A stretch of 64,000 bases of DNA from Pseudoxanthobacter soli DSM 19599 (lineage in GTDB: Bacteria; Pseudomonadota; Alphaproteobacteria; Rhizobiales; Segnochrobactraceae), in NCBI RefSeq assembly GCF_900148505.1, contig NZ_FRXO01000007.1:62001-126000 (forward strand), given 5' to 3'. Shown piece after piece: positions 54,097 to 62,662 of this stretch. Under the pieces are notes generated by a model. It worked only from the letters and a program-made list of their open reading frames with translations, did no database searches and was not told the origin of the DNA. A program made the translations under genes and the position numbers. How positions within the stretch are numbered: position 1 is the stretch's first letter; the number at the start of each line of letters is the position of its first letter.

Positions 54097-54126
54097 ACCA
54101 CGCGCACGACACACCACGCGCACGAC
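54097..54126 (+). repeat. short direct repeat
   Basis: ACCACGCGCACGAC occurs at 54097-54110 and again at 54113-54126, in the gap before the importer genes. It is probably replication slippage; a protein-binding role is possible. Confidence 0.5.
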
Positions 54127-54165
54127 GGAAATCCGGACAGAGACACGGTATTGCGGGCCGAGGCC

Positions 54166-54972
54166 ATGAGTGAATCCGGCGCATCGGCGCATATTTCAGT
54201 CTCGAACGTCTCGGTCGATTTCGGCGGCAAGCAGAGCCGGGTCCGCGTCCTCAGCGGCGTCAACCTGAAGGTCCGCCGGGGCGGCTTCGCCAGCCTGATC
54301 GGCCCTTCGGGCTGCGGCAAGAGCACCTTGCTCAAGATCCTCTCGGGGCTGCTGACGCCGAGCGAGGGCACGGTCAGCGTGGCCGGCCTGCGTCCGCAGC
54401 AGGCCGTGCTCGAACGGCGCGTCGGCCTCGTCTTTCAGGAGGCGACCCTGATGCCCTGGAAGACGGCCCGGCAGAATGTCTGCCTGCTGATGGAGCTGTC
54501 GGACAAGGCCAGAACCCGGGCCGAGATCAACGACAGGGCGGAAGAGATGCTGCGCCTGGTCGGGCTGGGGCACGCGATGGATCGCTATCCCACCCAGCTT
54601 TCCGGCGGCATGCGCCAGCGAGTTTCCATCGCCCGCGCCCTCGCGCTCGATCCCGAGGTGCTGCTGATGGACGAGCCGTTCGGCGCGCTGGACGCCATCA
54701 CGCGCGAGGAAATGTGCGCGTTCATTCTGGAGATCTGGCAGCGCACCGGGAAGACGATCGTCCTCGTCACCCATTCCATCGATGAGGCGGTGTTCCTCTC
54801 CGAAGAGGTCCACGTCATGGCGACGGGTCCGGCGCGGATCCTGGAAAGCCTCGATGTCCGCGTGCCCTATCCGCGCACCGACGACAGCTTCACCGATCCC
54901 GCCTTCATCGAGGCGTCGAACCATCTGCGTCGCCTGCTCAAGGCCAGTCATGCGAGGACGGTCGCCCCATGA
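54166..54972 (+). CDS. ABC transporter ATP-binding protein (SsuB/TauB/ThiZ type)
   Basis: ATPase of 268 residues for a three-gene importer. Walker A is GPSGCGKST, the Q-loop FQEATLMPWKT is typical of nitrate/taurine/thiamine-precursor importers, the signature is LSGGMRQR, Walker B VLLMDEPFGALD and switch histidine VTHSIDEA. ATG 54166 is preferred over a TTG at 54151. It lies 78 bases after the FHMPC dehydrogenase gene and overlaps the permease (ATGA). Confidence 0.9.
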   Translation: MSESGASAHISVSNVSVDFGGKQSRVRVLSGVNLKVRRGGFASLIGPSGCGKSTLLKILSGLLTPSEGTVSVAGLRPQQAVLERRVGLVFQEATLMPWKTARQNVCLLMELSDKARTRAEINDRAEEMLRLVGLGHAMDRYPTQLSGGMRQRVSIARALALDPEVLLMDEPFGALDAITREEMCAFILEIWQRTGKTIVLVTHSIDEAVFLSEEVHVMATGPARILESLDVRVPYPRTDDSFTDPAFIEASNHLRRLLKASHARTVAP

Positions 54973-55742
54973 AGACGATCACCCAAGCCATTCCCGCACT
55001 GCTGCTGTCGCTCGCCATCCTGATCGTGTGGCAGATCAGCTGCATGGTGTACGACATTCCCGTCTACGCCCTGCCGAGCCCGCTCCAGGTGCTGGAAGTT
55101 CTGATCAACCAGCAGCAGCTGCTCGCCGAGGCGGCGCTTGTCACGGGGACGGAAGTCGTCATCGGCTTTCTGCTTTCGGCCGTGGTCGGGGTCGCCCTCG
55201 CCCTGGTCATCAGCCGCTTCGCCGCGTTCGGGCGGGCGCTCTACCCGATCGTGGTGCTGTTCCAGACGGTGCCGAAGATCGCCATGGCCCCGCTCTTCAT
55301 TCTCTGGTTCGGGTTCACGCTGTTTCCGAAGATCCTGCTGATCGTCGTCATCGCCTTCTTCCCGGTGGCGCTGAACATGCTGGCCGGCCTTCAGTCCACG
55401 GACGAGAACCTCATCTCGCTGTTTCGCTCCGTCGGGGCGACGCGGACGCAGATCCTGCTTCGCGTGCAGATTCCCAATTCCCTGCCCGGGTTGATGGCCG
55501 GCCTCAAGGTCGCGATCACCCTCAGCGTCATCGGCGCGATCGTCGGGGAATTTGCCGGAGCCTCCGCCGGACTTGGCTATGTCATTCAGTTTGCTTCCAC
55601 CCAGCTGGAGACACCTCTGGTGTTCGCCGCCCTGGTCGAAGTCTCCATTGTCGGAATCCTGTTCTACTACCTGATCGAGTTCCTCGAATACCGTTTCATC
55701 TTCTGGGTTCCGAGAGCCGGACGCGCGCTCGGCGGCGTCTGA
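54969..55742 (+). CDS. ABC transporter permease (SsuC/ThiX type)
   Basis: A 257-residue BPD-type permease with about six helices and the EAA-loop equivalent LFRSVGATRTQILLRVQIP. The conserved PKIAMAPLFILWFGFT precedes it. Translationally coupled to the ATPase by ATGA. It forms the channel of the probable pyridine-compound importer. Confidence 0.92.
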   Translation: MKTITQAIPALLLSLAILIVWQISCMVYDIPVYALPSPLQVLEVLINQQQLLAEAALVTGTEVVIGFLLSAVVGVALALVISRFAAFGRALYPIVVLFQTVPKIAMAPLFILWFGFTLFPKILLIVVIAFFPVALNMLAGLQSTDENLISLFRSVGATRTQILLRVQIPNSLPGLMAGLKVAITLSVIGAIVGEFAGASAGLGYVIQFASTQLETPLVFAALVEVSIVGILFYYLIEFLEYRFIFWVPRAGRALGGV

Positions 55743-55790
55743 CGGATAGTCGTGCCTGAACAGCATCAACAAAGAACCGAGAGCGGGAAC

Positions 55791-56819
55791 ATGAGAAAAT
55801 TCGGATATCGTCTTGCCGTCGTGGGTGCGCTTCTTGCGGGCGCCATGAGTTTCTCCGGTGCCGCCTCGGCGGCGGATGACGTCACCGTCCAGCTCGACTG
55901 GGTGGTGCGCGGCGCCCATGCCATGTTCTTCGTCGGCCAGCAGAAGGGCTTCTTCGCGGAGAACGGCATCAACCTGACCGAGGTGCACAAGGGCAGCGGC
56001 TCGGCCAACGCGCTGCGGATCGTCGCCAACGGCAATGCCACGTTCGGCTTCGCCGACGTTCCGACCCTGATGACCGGGCTGACCCAGGGCATTCCGGTCA
56101 CCTCCATCGCCGTGATCAACCAGCGCAGCACGCTGGCGATGATCTCCATCAAGGACAAGCACCCGCTCGAGAAGCCGTCCGACCTGAAAGGACTCCAGGT
56201 CGGCGTCAGCCCCGCGGCCGGCTCGGCCTATATCTTTCTGAAGACCTTCCTCGCCCAGAACGGCATGTCGCTCGACGACATCAAGCAGAACACCGTCTCT
56301 CCGCCCTACGAGAACTATCTCGTCATGGGCCGCGTCGACGCGATCCCCGGCTATATCGATGCCGAGGTTCCGGAACTGGAAGCGAAGACGGGAGGCCCGG
56401 GCTCGCTTTCGATCCTGCAGGGCGCGGACTACGGCTATGTCGCGTTCGGCTCCGGGCTGCTGGCCTCGGACAAGCTGATCAAGGAGAACCCGGATCTCGT
56501 CAAGCGCTTCATCAAGGGTTATCTGGAAGCGATGGCCTACACCGCCGATCATCCCGAAGAAGCGGTGGCGGATATCGTCAAGGCCAATCCGGAATACAAG
56601 GGCAAGGAAGATGTCCTGCTTGAGGAACTGAAGTTCGACATCGCCCATTCCTTCTTCACCGACAACACCAAGGCCCACGGCATGGGCTGGATTTCGCCGG
56701 AACAGTGGTCTGCCACCGTGAAAATGCTTCAGAAGGAAGGCGGCTTGCCGGCGACCGCCAGCGCCACCACCGGCTTCACGAACGAGTTCGTCGACGCCGC
56801 CGCTCCTGTGCGCCGCTGA
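55791..56819 (+). CDS. NMT1/THI5-type ABC substrate-binding protein, probable B6-compound receptor
   Basis: Periplasmic receptor of 342 residues from ATG 55791, signal peptide 1-27 (GAASA-ADD). The mature start VTVQLDWVVRGAHAMFFVGQ and the following KGFFAENGINLTEV are hallmarks of the NMT1/THI5 family. That family includes binders of formylaminopyrimidine, riboflavin and related ring compounds, and an enzyme that itself binds PLP. Being the last gene of the B6 cluster, it most likely binds 4-pyridoxate or pyridoxine. A strong terminator follows. Confidence 0.88.
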   Translation: MRKFGYRLAVVGALLAGAMSFSGAASAADDVTVQLDWVVRGAHAMFFVGQQKGFFAENGINLTEVHKGSGSANALRIVANGNATFGFADVPTLMTGLTQGIPVTSIAVINQRSTLAMISIKDKHPLEKPSDLKGLQVGVSPAAGSAYIFLKTFLAQNGMSLDDIKQNTVSPPYENYLVMGRVDAIPGYIDAEVPELEAKTGGPGSLSILQGADYGYVAFGSGLLASDKLIKENPDLVKRFIKGYLEAMAYTADHPEEAVADIVKANPEYKGKEDVLLEELKFDIAHSFFTDNTKAHGMGWISPEQWSATVKMLQKEGGLPATASATTGFTNEFVDAAAPVRR

Positions 56820-56892
56820 CGGGCATCGTCGCAAAGCGCGGAGAGCGCTGACCGAGCACCCGCCGGCAACGGTCTAGATGCGACAACCGGAA

Positions 56893-56936
56893 GGCGCCCG
56901 CGCGGACATCCCGCGAACGGGCGCCTTCTTGCTATT
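56893..56936 (+). terminator. rho-independent terminator of the B6 cluster
   Basis: GGCGCCCG..CGGGCGCC forms an 8-bp outer stem, CGCGG..CCGCG an inner stem with an AA bulge, and TTCTTGCTATT follows. It stands 73 bases after the last gene of the importer. Confidence 0.8.
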
Positions 56937-56943
56937 CCGTCGC

Positions 56944-56996
56944 TAGAGCATAACCCGTTCAGATCGAACTGATCTGAGCGATAAGAAAGCGCTCCA
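56944..56996 (+). repeat. interspersed palindromic repeat, shortened copy D
   Basis: CTAGAGCATAACCCGTTCAG, GATCGAACTGATCTGAGCG and AAAGCGCTCCA are retained in order. The middle part present in other copies is absent, so the element is about half length. It lies directly after the terminator. Confidence 0.7.
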
Positions 56997-57057
56997 CGCC
57001 GATCGGATCACGGCGCCTCGATCGCCACCCGTCGAACGTCCGCGGGACGGCGGAAAA

Positions 57058-57996
57058 TCAGAGGGTGCTCCCGTCCTGCGAGGCGGCGCGCAGGCGTTCG
57101 GCGTCGCGCGCGGGCGGCGCCCCGAACAGGCGTGCATATTCGCGGCTGAACTGGGACGCGCTTTCGTAGCCGACTGCATAGGCGGTGCGCGCCGCGTCGG
57201 TGCTGGTCGTTAGCAGGCGCCGCGCGGCCTGAAGGCGCAGCGTCTTCTGATATTGCAGCGGGCTCATCGCGGTGGCCGCCTTGAAGTGGCGGTGGAAGGA
57301 CGGCACGCTCATGCCGGCGATCGCGGCCAAGGTCTCCGTCCTGAGTGTCTGGTCGAAATTGCGGCGGATCCAGCTGATCGCACGGCGTACCTGCGACAGG
57401 CGGCTGTCCTCGCGCCCGATCTGCCTCAGCATCGGGCCGTGCGCCCCCTGCAGCAGGCGGTAGAGCACCTCCCGCTCGCGTGACGGCGCGAGGAAGGCGA
57501 TGTCCTCCGGCGTGTCCAGCAGCGCGAGCAGGCTGTCCCAGGCTTGCAGCAGCCCGGTCGTGACCGGCGCCACGGCGAAGCCGGCGACCGGCTCGGTGGG
57601 CGGCGCAGGCGGCAGTTCCGCGAGCAGGTCCGTCAGCGCCTCCCGGTCGAGAGCGAGGCTCGCGACCACATAAGGCTCGTCCCGCGTCGCCTCGATCACA
57701 CATCCGGTGGCCGGCAGTTCGAGCGAGGCGACGAAGCAGCTCCCGGTGCCATAGTGCAGCACGCGGTCGCCGATCAGCACCTGCTTGGCGCCTTGCAGCA
57801 CCACGCAGATCATCGGTTCGTAGAGCGTCGTCACCGGCGTGCTGTGCTGCCGGGCAATCCCGATTCCGACACGCGGCACCGGCGTCTCCAGCCGCATTCC
57901 GTCGGTATGGCGCGCGATGCGCCGGCACATGCGCTCGAGCAGATCGCGTTCCAGCTGATCGCGTTCGGGCGGATTGGGGTTGGGCAGGTCCTGCAT
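57058..57996 (-). CDS. AraC-family transcriptional regulator
   Basis: A 312-residue regulator from ATG 57996. An AraC_N cupin-like domain (VTTLYEPMICVVLQGAKQVLIGD in the first third) is followed by two HTH motifs near the C-terminus (LAAIAGMSVPSFHRHFKA and AYAVGYESASQFSREYARLF). It is divergent from an SDR gene across 164 bases. This pairing is common, with the regulator activating the reductase in response to its substrate. Confidence 0.9.
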   Translation of the reverse strand: MQDLPNPNPPERDQLERDLLERMCRRIARHTDGMRLETPVPRVGIGIARQHSTPVTTLYEPMICVVLQGAKQVLIGDRVLHYGTGSCFVASLELPATGCVIEATRDEPYVVASLALDREALTDLLAELPPAPPTEPVAGFAVAPVTTGLLQAWDSLLALLDTPEDIAFLAPSREREVLYRLLQGAHGPMLRQIGREDSRLSQVRRAISWIRRNFDQTLRTETLAAIAGMSVPSFHRHFKAATAMSPLQYQKTLRLQAARRLLTTSTDAARTAYAVGYESASQFSREYARLFGAPPARDAERLRAASQDGSTL

Positions 57997-58160
57997 GGCG
58001 GTGAGATCGTCCTTTCCGGCTTCCGCCGCAAGGTCGCGACAAGGCCGCGATAGGATCAGGCAAGACGTTGATACGATCGGGCGTTCGCCGGGGCAAGCCG
58101 CCGACCATATTGGACAGGGCGCGGCATCGCCGCTCTGCTTCAAGCGATCAGGAACACATC

Positions 58161-59126
58161 ATGACACATGTTTTCGGTGCGACGTCGACCACGGACGAGG
58201 TGCTCGCCGGCGTCGACCTTCGTGGCAAGCGCATCCTGGTGACGGGGACCTCGGCTGGCCTCGGTGTCGAGACGGCCAGGGTTCTGGTGGCGCACGGCGC
58301 GAATGTGGTCGGTGCGGCCCGCGACCTTGCCAAGGCGGAAAGGGCGACGGCGGGCGTGCGCGAGGCCGCCCGGACGAACGACACCACATTCGATCTGGTC
58401 GAGCTCGATCTCGCCTCCCTCGCCAGCGTGCGCGCCTGCGCGGACCGGCTGGTCGAGGACGCCCGACCGTTCGACATCGTCATCGCCAATGCCGGCGTCA
58501 TGGCGCCGCCGTTCGGCCGGACCGCCGACGGATTCGAAACCCAGTTCGGCACCAACCACCTCGGTCACTTCGTGCTGGTGAACCGGATCGCCGGGCTTCT
58601 CGGCGAGGGCGGGCGGCTCGTGAACCTGTCGTCCGCAGGGCACCGTTTCGCCGATGTCGACCTCGACGATCCGAACTTCGAGCGCACCGCCTACGACCCG
58701 TGGGTCGCCTACGGCCGCTCCAAGACGGCCAATGCGCTGTTCGCGGTGGCGTTCGACCTCAGGCACCGCGCCCGCGGCGTCCGGGCCACGGCGGTGCATC
58801 CGGGCGGCATCCGCACCGAACTCAGCCGTTACATGACCGCGGCCGACGAGGAGGCGCTGATCGGGTCCATCAACGCGGCCCACGCCGCGGCGGGCCTGCC
58901 GCCGTTCGTGTTCAAGACGATCCCGCAGGGTGCCGCGACCTCGGTGTGGGCAGCGGCGGTGGCCGATGCCGACGCGATCGGCGGGCGCTATTGCGAGGAT
59001 TGCCACGTTGCCGAGGTGCAGGACGGCGAGGGCATCCGCGGCGGTGTGCGCCCCTATGCCATCGATGCGGACCGCGCCGAGGCGCTTTGGCGCAAGAGCG
59101 AGGAACTCGTCGGCGAGCGGTTCTGA
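58161..59126 (+). CDS. short-chain dehydrogenase/reductase (retinol dehydrogenase-like)
   Basis: NAD(P)-dependent oxidoreductase of 321 residues. The Rossmann motif is TGTSAGLGVETAR near residue 33, NAGVM near 113, catalytic Ser in NLSSAGHRF and Tyr/Lys in YGRSKTAN. The C-terminal part is long for a classical SDR, as in the extended retinol-dehydrogenase-like group. ATG 58161 has AGGAA before it. It is not the pyridoxal 4-dehydrogenase of B6 degradation as far as I can tell, because that enzyme is a shorter classical SDR. Substrate unknown. Confidence 0.88.
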   Translation: MTHVFGATSTTDEVLAGVDLRGKRILVTGTSAGLGVETARVLVAHGANVVGAARDLAKAERATAGVREAARTNDTTFDLVELDLASLASVRACADRLVEDARPFDIVIANAGVMAPPFGRTADGFETQFGTNHLGHFVLVNRIAGLLGEGGRLVNLSSAGHRFADVDLDDPNFERTAYDPWVAYGRSKTANALFAVAFDLRHRARGVRATAVHPGGIRTELSRYMTAADEEALIGSINAAHAAAGLPPFVFKTIPQGAATSVWAAAVADADAIGGRYCEDCHVAEVQDGEGIRGGVRPYAIDADRAEALWRKSEELVGERF

Positions 59127-59143
59127 CCCGCGTTCCGCGGCGG

Positions 59144-59171
59144 CGGCCCGGGCCGATATCGCCCCGGGCCG
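59144..59171. terminator. stem-loop between convergent SDR and GGT genes
   Basis: CGGCCCGGG/CCCGGGCCG with an inner CGATATCG palindrome, 18 bases after the SDR stop and 20 bases from the GGT stop. Probably terminates both transcripts, though the T-run is weak. Confidence 0.5.
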
Positions 59172-59190
59172 TCGGGTTCTTCGCGGGTCC

Positions 59191-60795
59191 TCAGAATCCG
59201 AGGGCGCAGCCGTCCTTGCGGATGTCGGAGCCGGCGACCAGGCAGCCGCGCTCCGCGTCCGCGAGGATGAGCTGGCCGCCGCCGAGCGGCTCGACGGCAC
59301 GCACGACCGCATGGCCACGGTCGGTTAGGTCTTCCAGCACCGCATCCGGATAGCCGGCTTCCATCTCCAGCGTGCCGTTGAACGCGAACGAGCGCGGGGC
59401 GTCCAAGGCCGCCTGCGGATCGAGCCCGCGGTCGAACAGGCCCGAGAGAAGGCCGGCATGACCGGCGGCCTGGTACTGCCCGCCCATGACGCCGAACACG
59501 CCGCAGGCGGTGCCGTCCTTGCGCAGCAGGCCGGGAATGATGGTGTGCATCGGCCGCTTGCGCGGGCCGATGGCGTTCGGATGGCCCTCGATCAGGCGGA
59601 ACGAGTTGCCGCGGCTGTGCAGCATCACCCCCGTCGCCGGGTCGATGCGGGTCGAGCCGAACGAGTGGAAGATCGAGTTGATGAACGAGATCATGTTGCC
59701 GTCGCGGTCGACGACGCAGAGATAGACGGTGTCCTTGTGCTCCGGCTCGTCCCACATCACCGGCGGACGCGCGCGCTTCGGGTCGATGTGCGCGGCAAGC
59801 CGGCGGGCGGTTTCGGGCGCGAGCAGGTCCTGGACCGCGACCGTCATCGCCGCCGGATCGGCGAGGAGGGCGTTGCGGTTGTGGTAGACGAGCTTGGTCG
59901 CCTCGGCGTGGATGTGGACGCGGTCGGCGAGCGGAACGTCCGGCCCAAGATCGAACGCGCTGAGGATGCCCATCAGCATCAGCGCGGCGAGGCCCTGACC
60001 GTTCGGCGGACATTCCTCCACGGTGTAGCCGCGATAGTCCGCCGAGATCGGCGTCGTGAAGAAGGCCGCGTCACGGCCCTCGGCGAAGTCTTCCTCGGTG
60101 TGCAGGCCGCCGAGGCCTTTCAGATAGGTCACCAGCGAGGCTGCGGTCGCGCCCTCGTAGAAGGCGGCCGCGCCGTTTGCGGCGATCTCGCGCAGGCGCT
60201 GGCCGAGCAGCGGCTGGGCATGGCGGTCGCCGGCCCGCGGCGCCCTGCCGCCCGGCAGGAAGAAGGCCGCCGCGCCCGGATCCTGCGCCAGCACCGCCGC
60301 GTCGTCCGCCCAGTCGAAGGCGACGCGCGGCGTCACCGGGTAGCCGTTCTCGGCATAGTCGATGGCGCGCGCGAACAGCCGGTCGAGCGGCAGGGTGCCG
60401 TACGCGCCGTGAAGCTTCGTCCAGGCCGAAACCGCGCCGGGCACCGTGATGGCGTGGGGGCTGGTGCGCGGGATCTCGCCGTCGAGCCCGAGGGCCTTCA
60501 GTTTGGCGACGCTCGCCGCGGCCGGCGCCCGGCCGCTGCCGTTGAGCGCGACGGTCGGCTTGCCCTTCGGCGCGTAGAGCACGAAGCAGTCGCCGCCGAT
60601 GCCGGTCATGTGCGGCTCGACCACGCACTGGGTCGCGACCGCCGCGATGGCGGCATCGACCGCGTTGCCGCCCGCGCTCAGGATCTCGAGCCCCGCGGCC
60701 GTCGCGAGCGGGTGGGAGGTTGCGATCATCGCATCCCGCGCCAGCACGGGAGGACGGGCGGGCCCGAAGAAATCGGTTCGCTGGCACGATATCAC
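59191..60795 (-). CDS. gamma-glutamyltransferase-family N-terminal nucleophile hydrolase
   Basis: A 534-residue GGT-family protein that self-cleaves before a threonine, here the Thr in HKDTVYLCVVDRDGNM about two-thirds along. Family segments seen are MIATSHPLATAAGLEIL near the start, GIGGDCFVLY, and later FGVMGGQYQAAGHAGLLSGL. There is no recognisable signal peptide, so it may be cytosolic, as in amide-hydrolysing GGT relatives used in catabolism. GTG 60795 has GAGGAG before it and overlaps the amidohydrolase stop. Last gene of a five-gene operon. Substrate may be a gamma-glutamyl or acyl-amide conjugate. Confidence 0.88.
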   Translation of the reverse strand: MISCQRTDFFGPARPPVLARDAMIATSHPLATAAGLEILSAGGNAVDAAIAAVATQCVVEPHMTGIGGDCFVLYAPKGKPTVALNGSGRAPAAASVAKLKALGLDGEIPRTSPHAITVPGAVSAWTKLHGAYGTLPLDRLFARAIDYAENGYPVTPRVAFDWADDAAVLAQDPGAAAFFLPGGRAPRAGDRHAQPLLGQRLREIAANGAAAFYEGATAASLVTYLKGLGGLHTEEDFAEGRDAAFFTTPISADYRGYTVEECPPNGQGLAALMLMGILSAFDLGPDVPLADRVHIHAEATKLVYHNRNALLADPAAMTVAVQDLLAPETARRLAAHIDPKRARPPVMWDEPEHKDTVYLCVVDRDGNMISFINSIFHSFGSTRIDPATGVMLHSRGNSFRLIEGHPNAIGPRKRPMHTIIPGLLRKDGTACGVFGVMGGQYQAAGHAGLLSGLFDRGLDPQAALDAPRSFAFNGTLEMEAGYPDAVLEDLTDRGHAVVRAVEPLGGGQLILADAERGCLVAGSDIRKDGCALGF

Positions 60796-61685
60796 GGGTG
60801 CGGCTCCTCGGAAGGGATGATGGGGGCGAAGCCGTAGAGCATCGCGGGATTGTCGACCATGATCTTTCGCACAACCGTCGCCTCGCCGCACCAGGAGGCG
60901 AACAGGTCGACGAGCAGCGCGTCGTCCGGCGGGTTGCCGGGCTTGGAGGGGTGGGGCCAGTTCGTCGCGAACAGGCAGCGTTCGGGTGCGTGGGCGATCA
61001 GCGTGCGCGCGAGAAGCGCCACGTCGTCGTAGCCGGGCGGAGCGCTGCGCGAGGTCTCGTAGACCCCGGAGGTCTTCACCCAGGTGCGGCCGTTGTCGAG
61101 AAGACGGCGCAGCGCCACGAACCCGGGATGCTCGATGCCGACGGGTTCGAGGAACTTGCCGTTGTGGTCGATCACGAGCCGGCCCGGCAGGCTGGCGAGC
61201 CGGTCGGCCTGTTCGTGAAGCTGGCGGCCGTCCATCTGCAACTGCACATGCCAACCGAACGCCGCCGTCTTCGCCGCGAGCGTCTCCAGCGCGTCCCAGC
61301 CGAGCACGCCGCCGCCGATCATGAAGAAGCGGATGCCGCGGATGCCGAGGCCGGTGAGCCGGGCAAGCTCGGCCTCCGACACGTCCGGCGGCACCACGGC
61401 GACGCCGCGGGCATCGCCGAGAGCCGCCATGGCGTCGAGCGTCGCGCGGTTGTCGAAGCCGTAGACCGAGGGCTGCACCACCACCGCGCGGCTGAGCCCG
61501 AGGATGTCGCGTGTCCGCGCATAGCGTGCCACGTCGCCGCCTGCAACCGGCGGGAACGGCGATTGCGGCGCCGGCGGATAGATATCCTCCGGCCCGTAGG
61601 CGTGCATATGGCAATCGCAGGCGCCGGCCGGGAGCGGGAATGCCGGAGCGCGCGAGGGGATGAGCGCGCTCACCGGGCGCCCCAC
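60792..61685 (-). CDS. amidohydrolase of the 2-pyrone-4,6-dicarboxylate lactonase type
   Basis: A 297-residue metal-dependent hydrolase of the amidohydrolase_2 group. His26 and His28 in CDCHMHAYGP start the metal site, LVIDHNGKFL provides a mid-barrel His, and the late FATNWPHPSKPG contains the catalytic acid region. These features match PDC-hydrolase-like lactonases, but the substrate is open. It starts at GTG 61685 inside the end of the dehydrogenase gene (16-base overlap) and overlaps the GGT start by four bases. Confidence 0.85.
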   Translation of the reverse strand: MGRPVSALIPSRAPAFPLPAGACDCHMHAYGPEDIYPPAPQSPFPPVAGGDVARYARTRDILGLSRAVVVQPSVYGFDNRATLDAMAALGDARGVAVVPPDVSEAELARLTGLGIRGIRFFMIGGGVLGWDALETLAAKTAAFGWHVQLQMDGRQLHEQADRLASLPGRLVIDHNGKFLEPVGIEHPGFVALRRLLDNGRTWVKTSGVYETSRSAPPGYDDVALLARTLIAHAPERCLFATNWPHPSKPGNPPDDALLVDLFASWCGEATVVRKIMVDNPAMLYGFAPIIPSEEPHP

Positions 61686-62662
61686 CCGGCCACGCGGTGC
61701 GGATTGACGGCGTGGATCGGCAGGCGGCCGGCGAGCACGGCCTTCACCTGCTCCACCGTCTCCAGCGCCTGGTGCGCCGACGGCTCCGGCATCAGGGCGG
61801 CGCTGTGGGGCGTCGCCACCACGTTCGGCAGCCGCGCCAGCCTGAGCGACGGCTGCTCGTCGGTGCCGTCGCCGACATCGAGGCCGGCACCCGCGATGAT
61901 GCGCGACGTCAAGGCCGCTTCGAGATCGTCCTCGTCGACGAGGATGCCGCGGGAAATATTGATGAAATAGGCGTCCTTGCGCATCTTCCCGAAGGCGGAG
62001 GCGTTCATCATCCGGTTGGTCTCCGGCGTCGCGTAGGCGGCGCAGACCACGAAGTCGGGCTGCGACAACACCTCGTCGAGGCCGACCGGCACCACGGCGC
62101 CGTGATCGATCCGCGCATAGGGATCGTAGACCGAGACCTTCATCCGAAACGCCAGCGCGAGATCGACGATGCGCCGGCCGATGGAGCCGTAGCCGATCAC
62201 GCCGACATGGGCACCGGCAAGCTGCCTGCCGAACACCATCGGGTGCGTCGCCTCGCCGGCATGGTAGCGCTCCGCGTCGCGGGTGATGCCGCGGGCGAGA
62301 TCGAGCATCAGCGCGATCGCGTGCTCGCCGACGGAATCGGCATAGCCGGAGCTACAGCGGCAGACGAGGATGTTGGCGTCGGACGCCGCATCGACGTCGA
62401 TGTTGCGGATGTCGACGGCGCAGCGGGTGAACAGCTTCACCCCTTCGAGCCGTTCCATCACCATGCGCGGCCCGGCGGCGAGGCGGTCGGAGATCACGAC
62501 CTCGCAGCCGCGCGCGGCGTCCACCAGTGCGTCGCCCCGCAGCGGCGTATCGCTGTCGTTCATGACGAGCTCGATCCCCGGCATCGCCCGCAGCGCCTCC
62601 ACGGCGGCCGGGGCATAGAAATGCTTCAGGAGATCGCGGTTGTGGGTCAGGAGAACGCGCAT
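61670..62662 (-). CDS. D-isomer-specific 2-hydroxyacid dehydrogenase
   Basis: A 330-residue NAD-dependent 2-hydroxyacid dehydrogenase. The NAD motif is GVIGYGSIGRRI in the middle, the substrate arginine lies in NISRGILVDE, and the catalytic His in TPHSAAL. CSSGYADSVGEHAIALML is the family's helix before the NAD domain. ATG 62662 overlaps the Rieske stop codon (TGATG). In this operon it would reduce or oxidise a 2-oxo/2-hydroxy acid made by the oxygenase or lactonase. Confidence 0.9.
   Translation of the reverse strand: MRVLLTHNRDLLKHFYAPAAVEALRAMPGIELVMNDSDTPLRGDALVDAARGCEVVISDRLAAGPRMVMERLEGVKLFTRCAVDIRNIDVDAASDANILVCRCSSGYADSVGEHAIALMLDLARGITRDAERYHAGEATHPMVFGRQLAGAHVGVIGYGSIGRRIVDLALAFRMKVSVYDPYARIDHGAVVPVGLDEVLSQPDFVVCAAYATPETNRMMNASAFGKMRKDAYFINISRGILVDEDDLEAALTSRIIAGAGLDVGDGTDEQPSLRLARLPNVVATPHSAALMPEPSAHQALETVEQVKAVLAGRLPIHAVNPHRVAGWGAR

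Noticed and set aside
58161-59126. The SDR gene as the missing pyridoxal 4-dehydrogenase
   Set aside because: It is longer than a classical SDR, is paired with its own AraC regulator and lies behind the cluster terminator.
60782-60795. TGGCACGATATCACG as a second sigma-54 promoter
   Set aside because: The -12 element TTGC is absent at the required spacing.
59191-61614. A single 807-residue fusion of a lactonase-like region with gamma-glutamyltransferase
   Set aside because: The first 270 residues are low-quality, Arg-rich readthrough antisense to family motifs. The true amidohydrolase is in another frame (60792-61685) and GGT starts at 60795.
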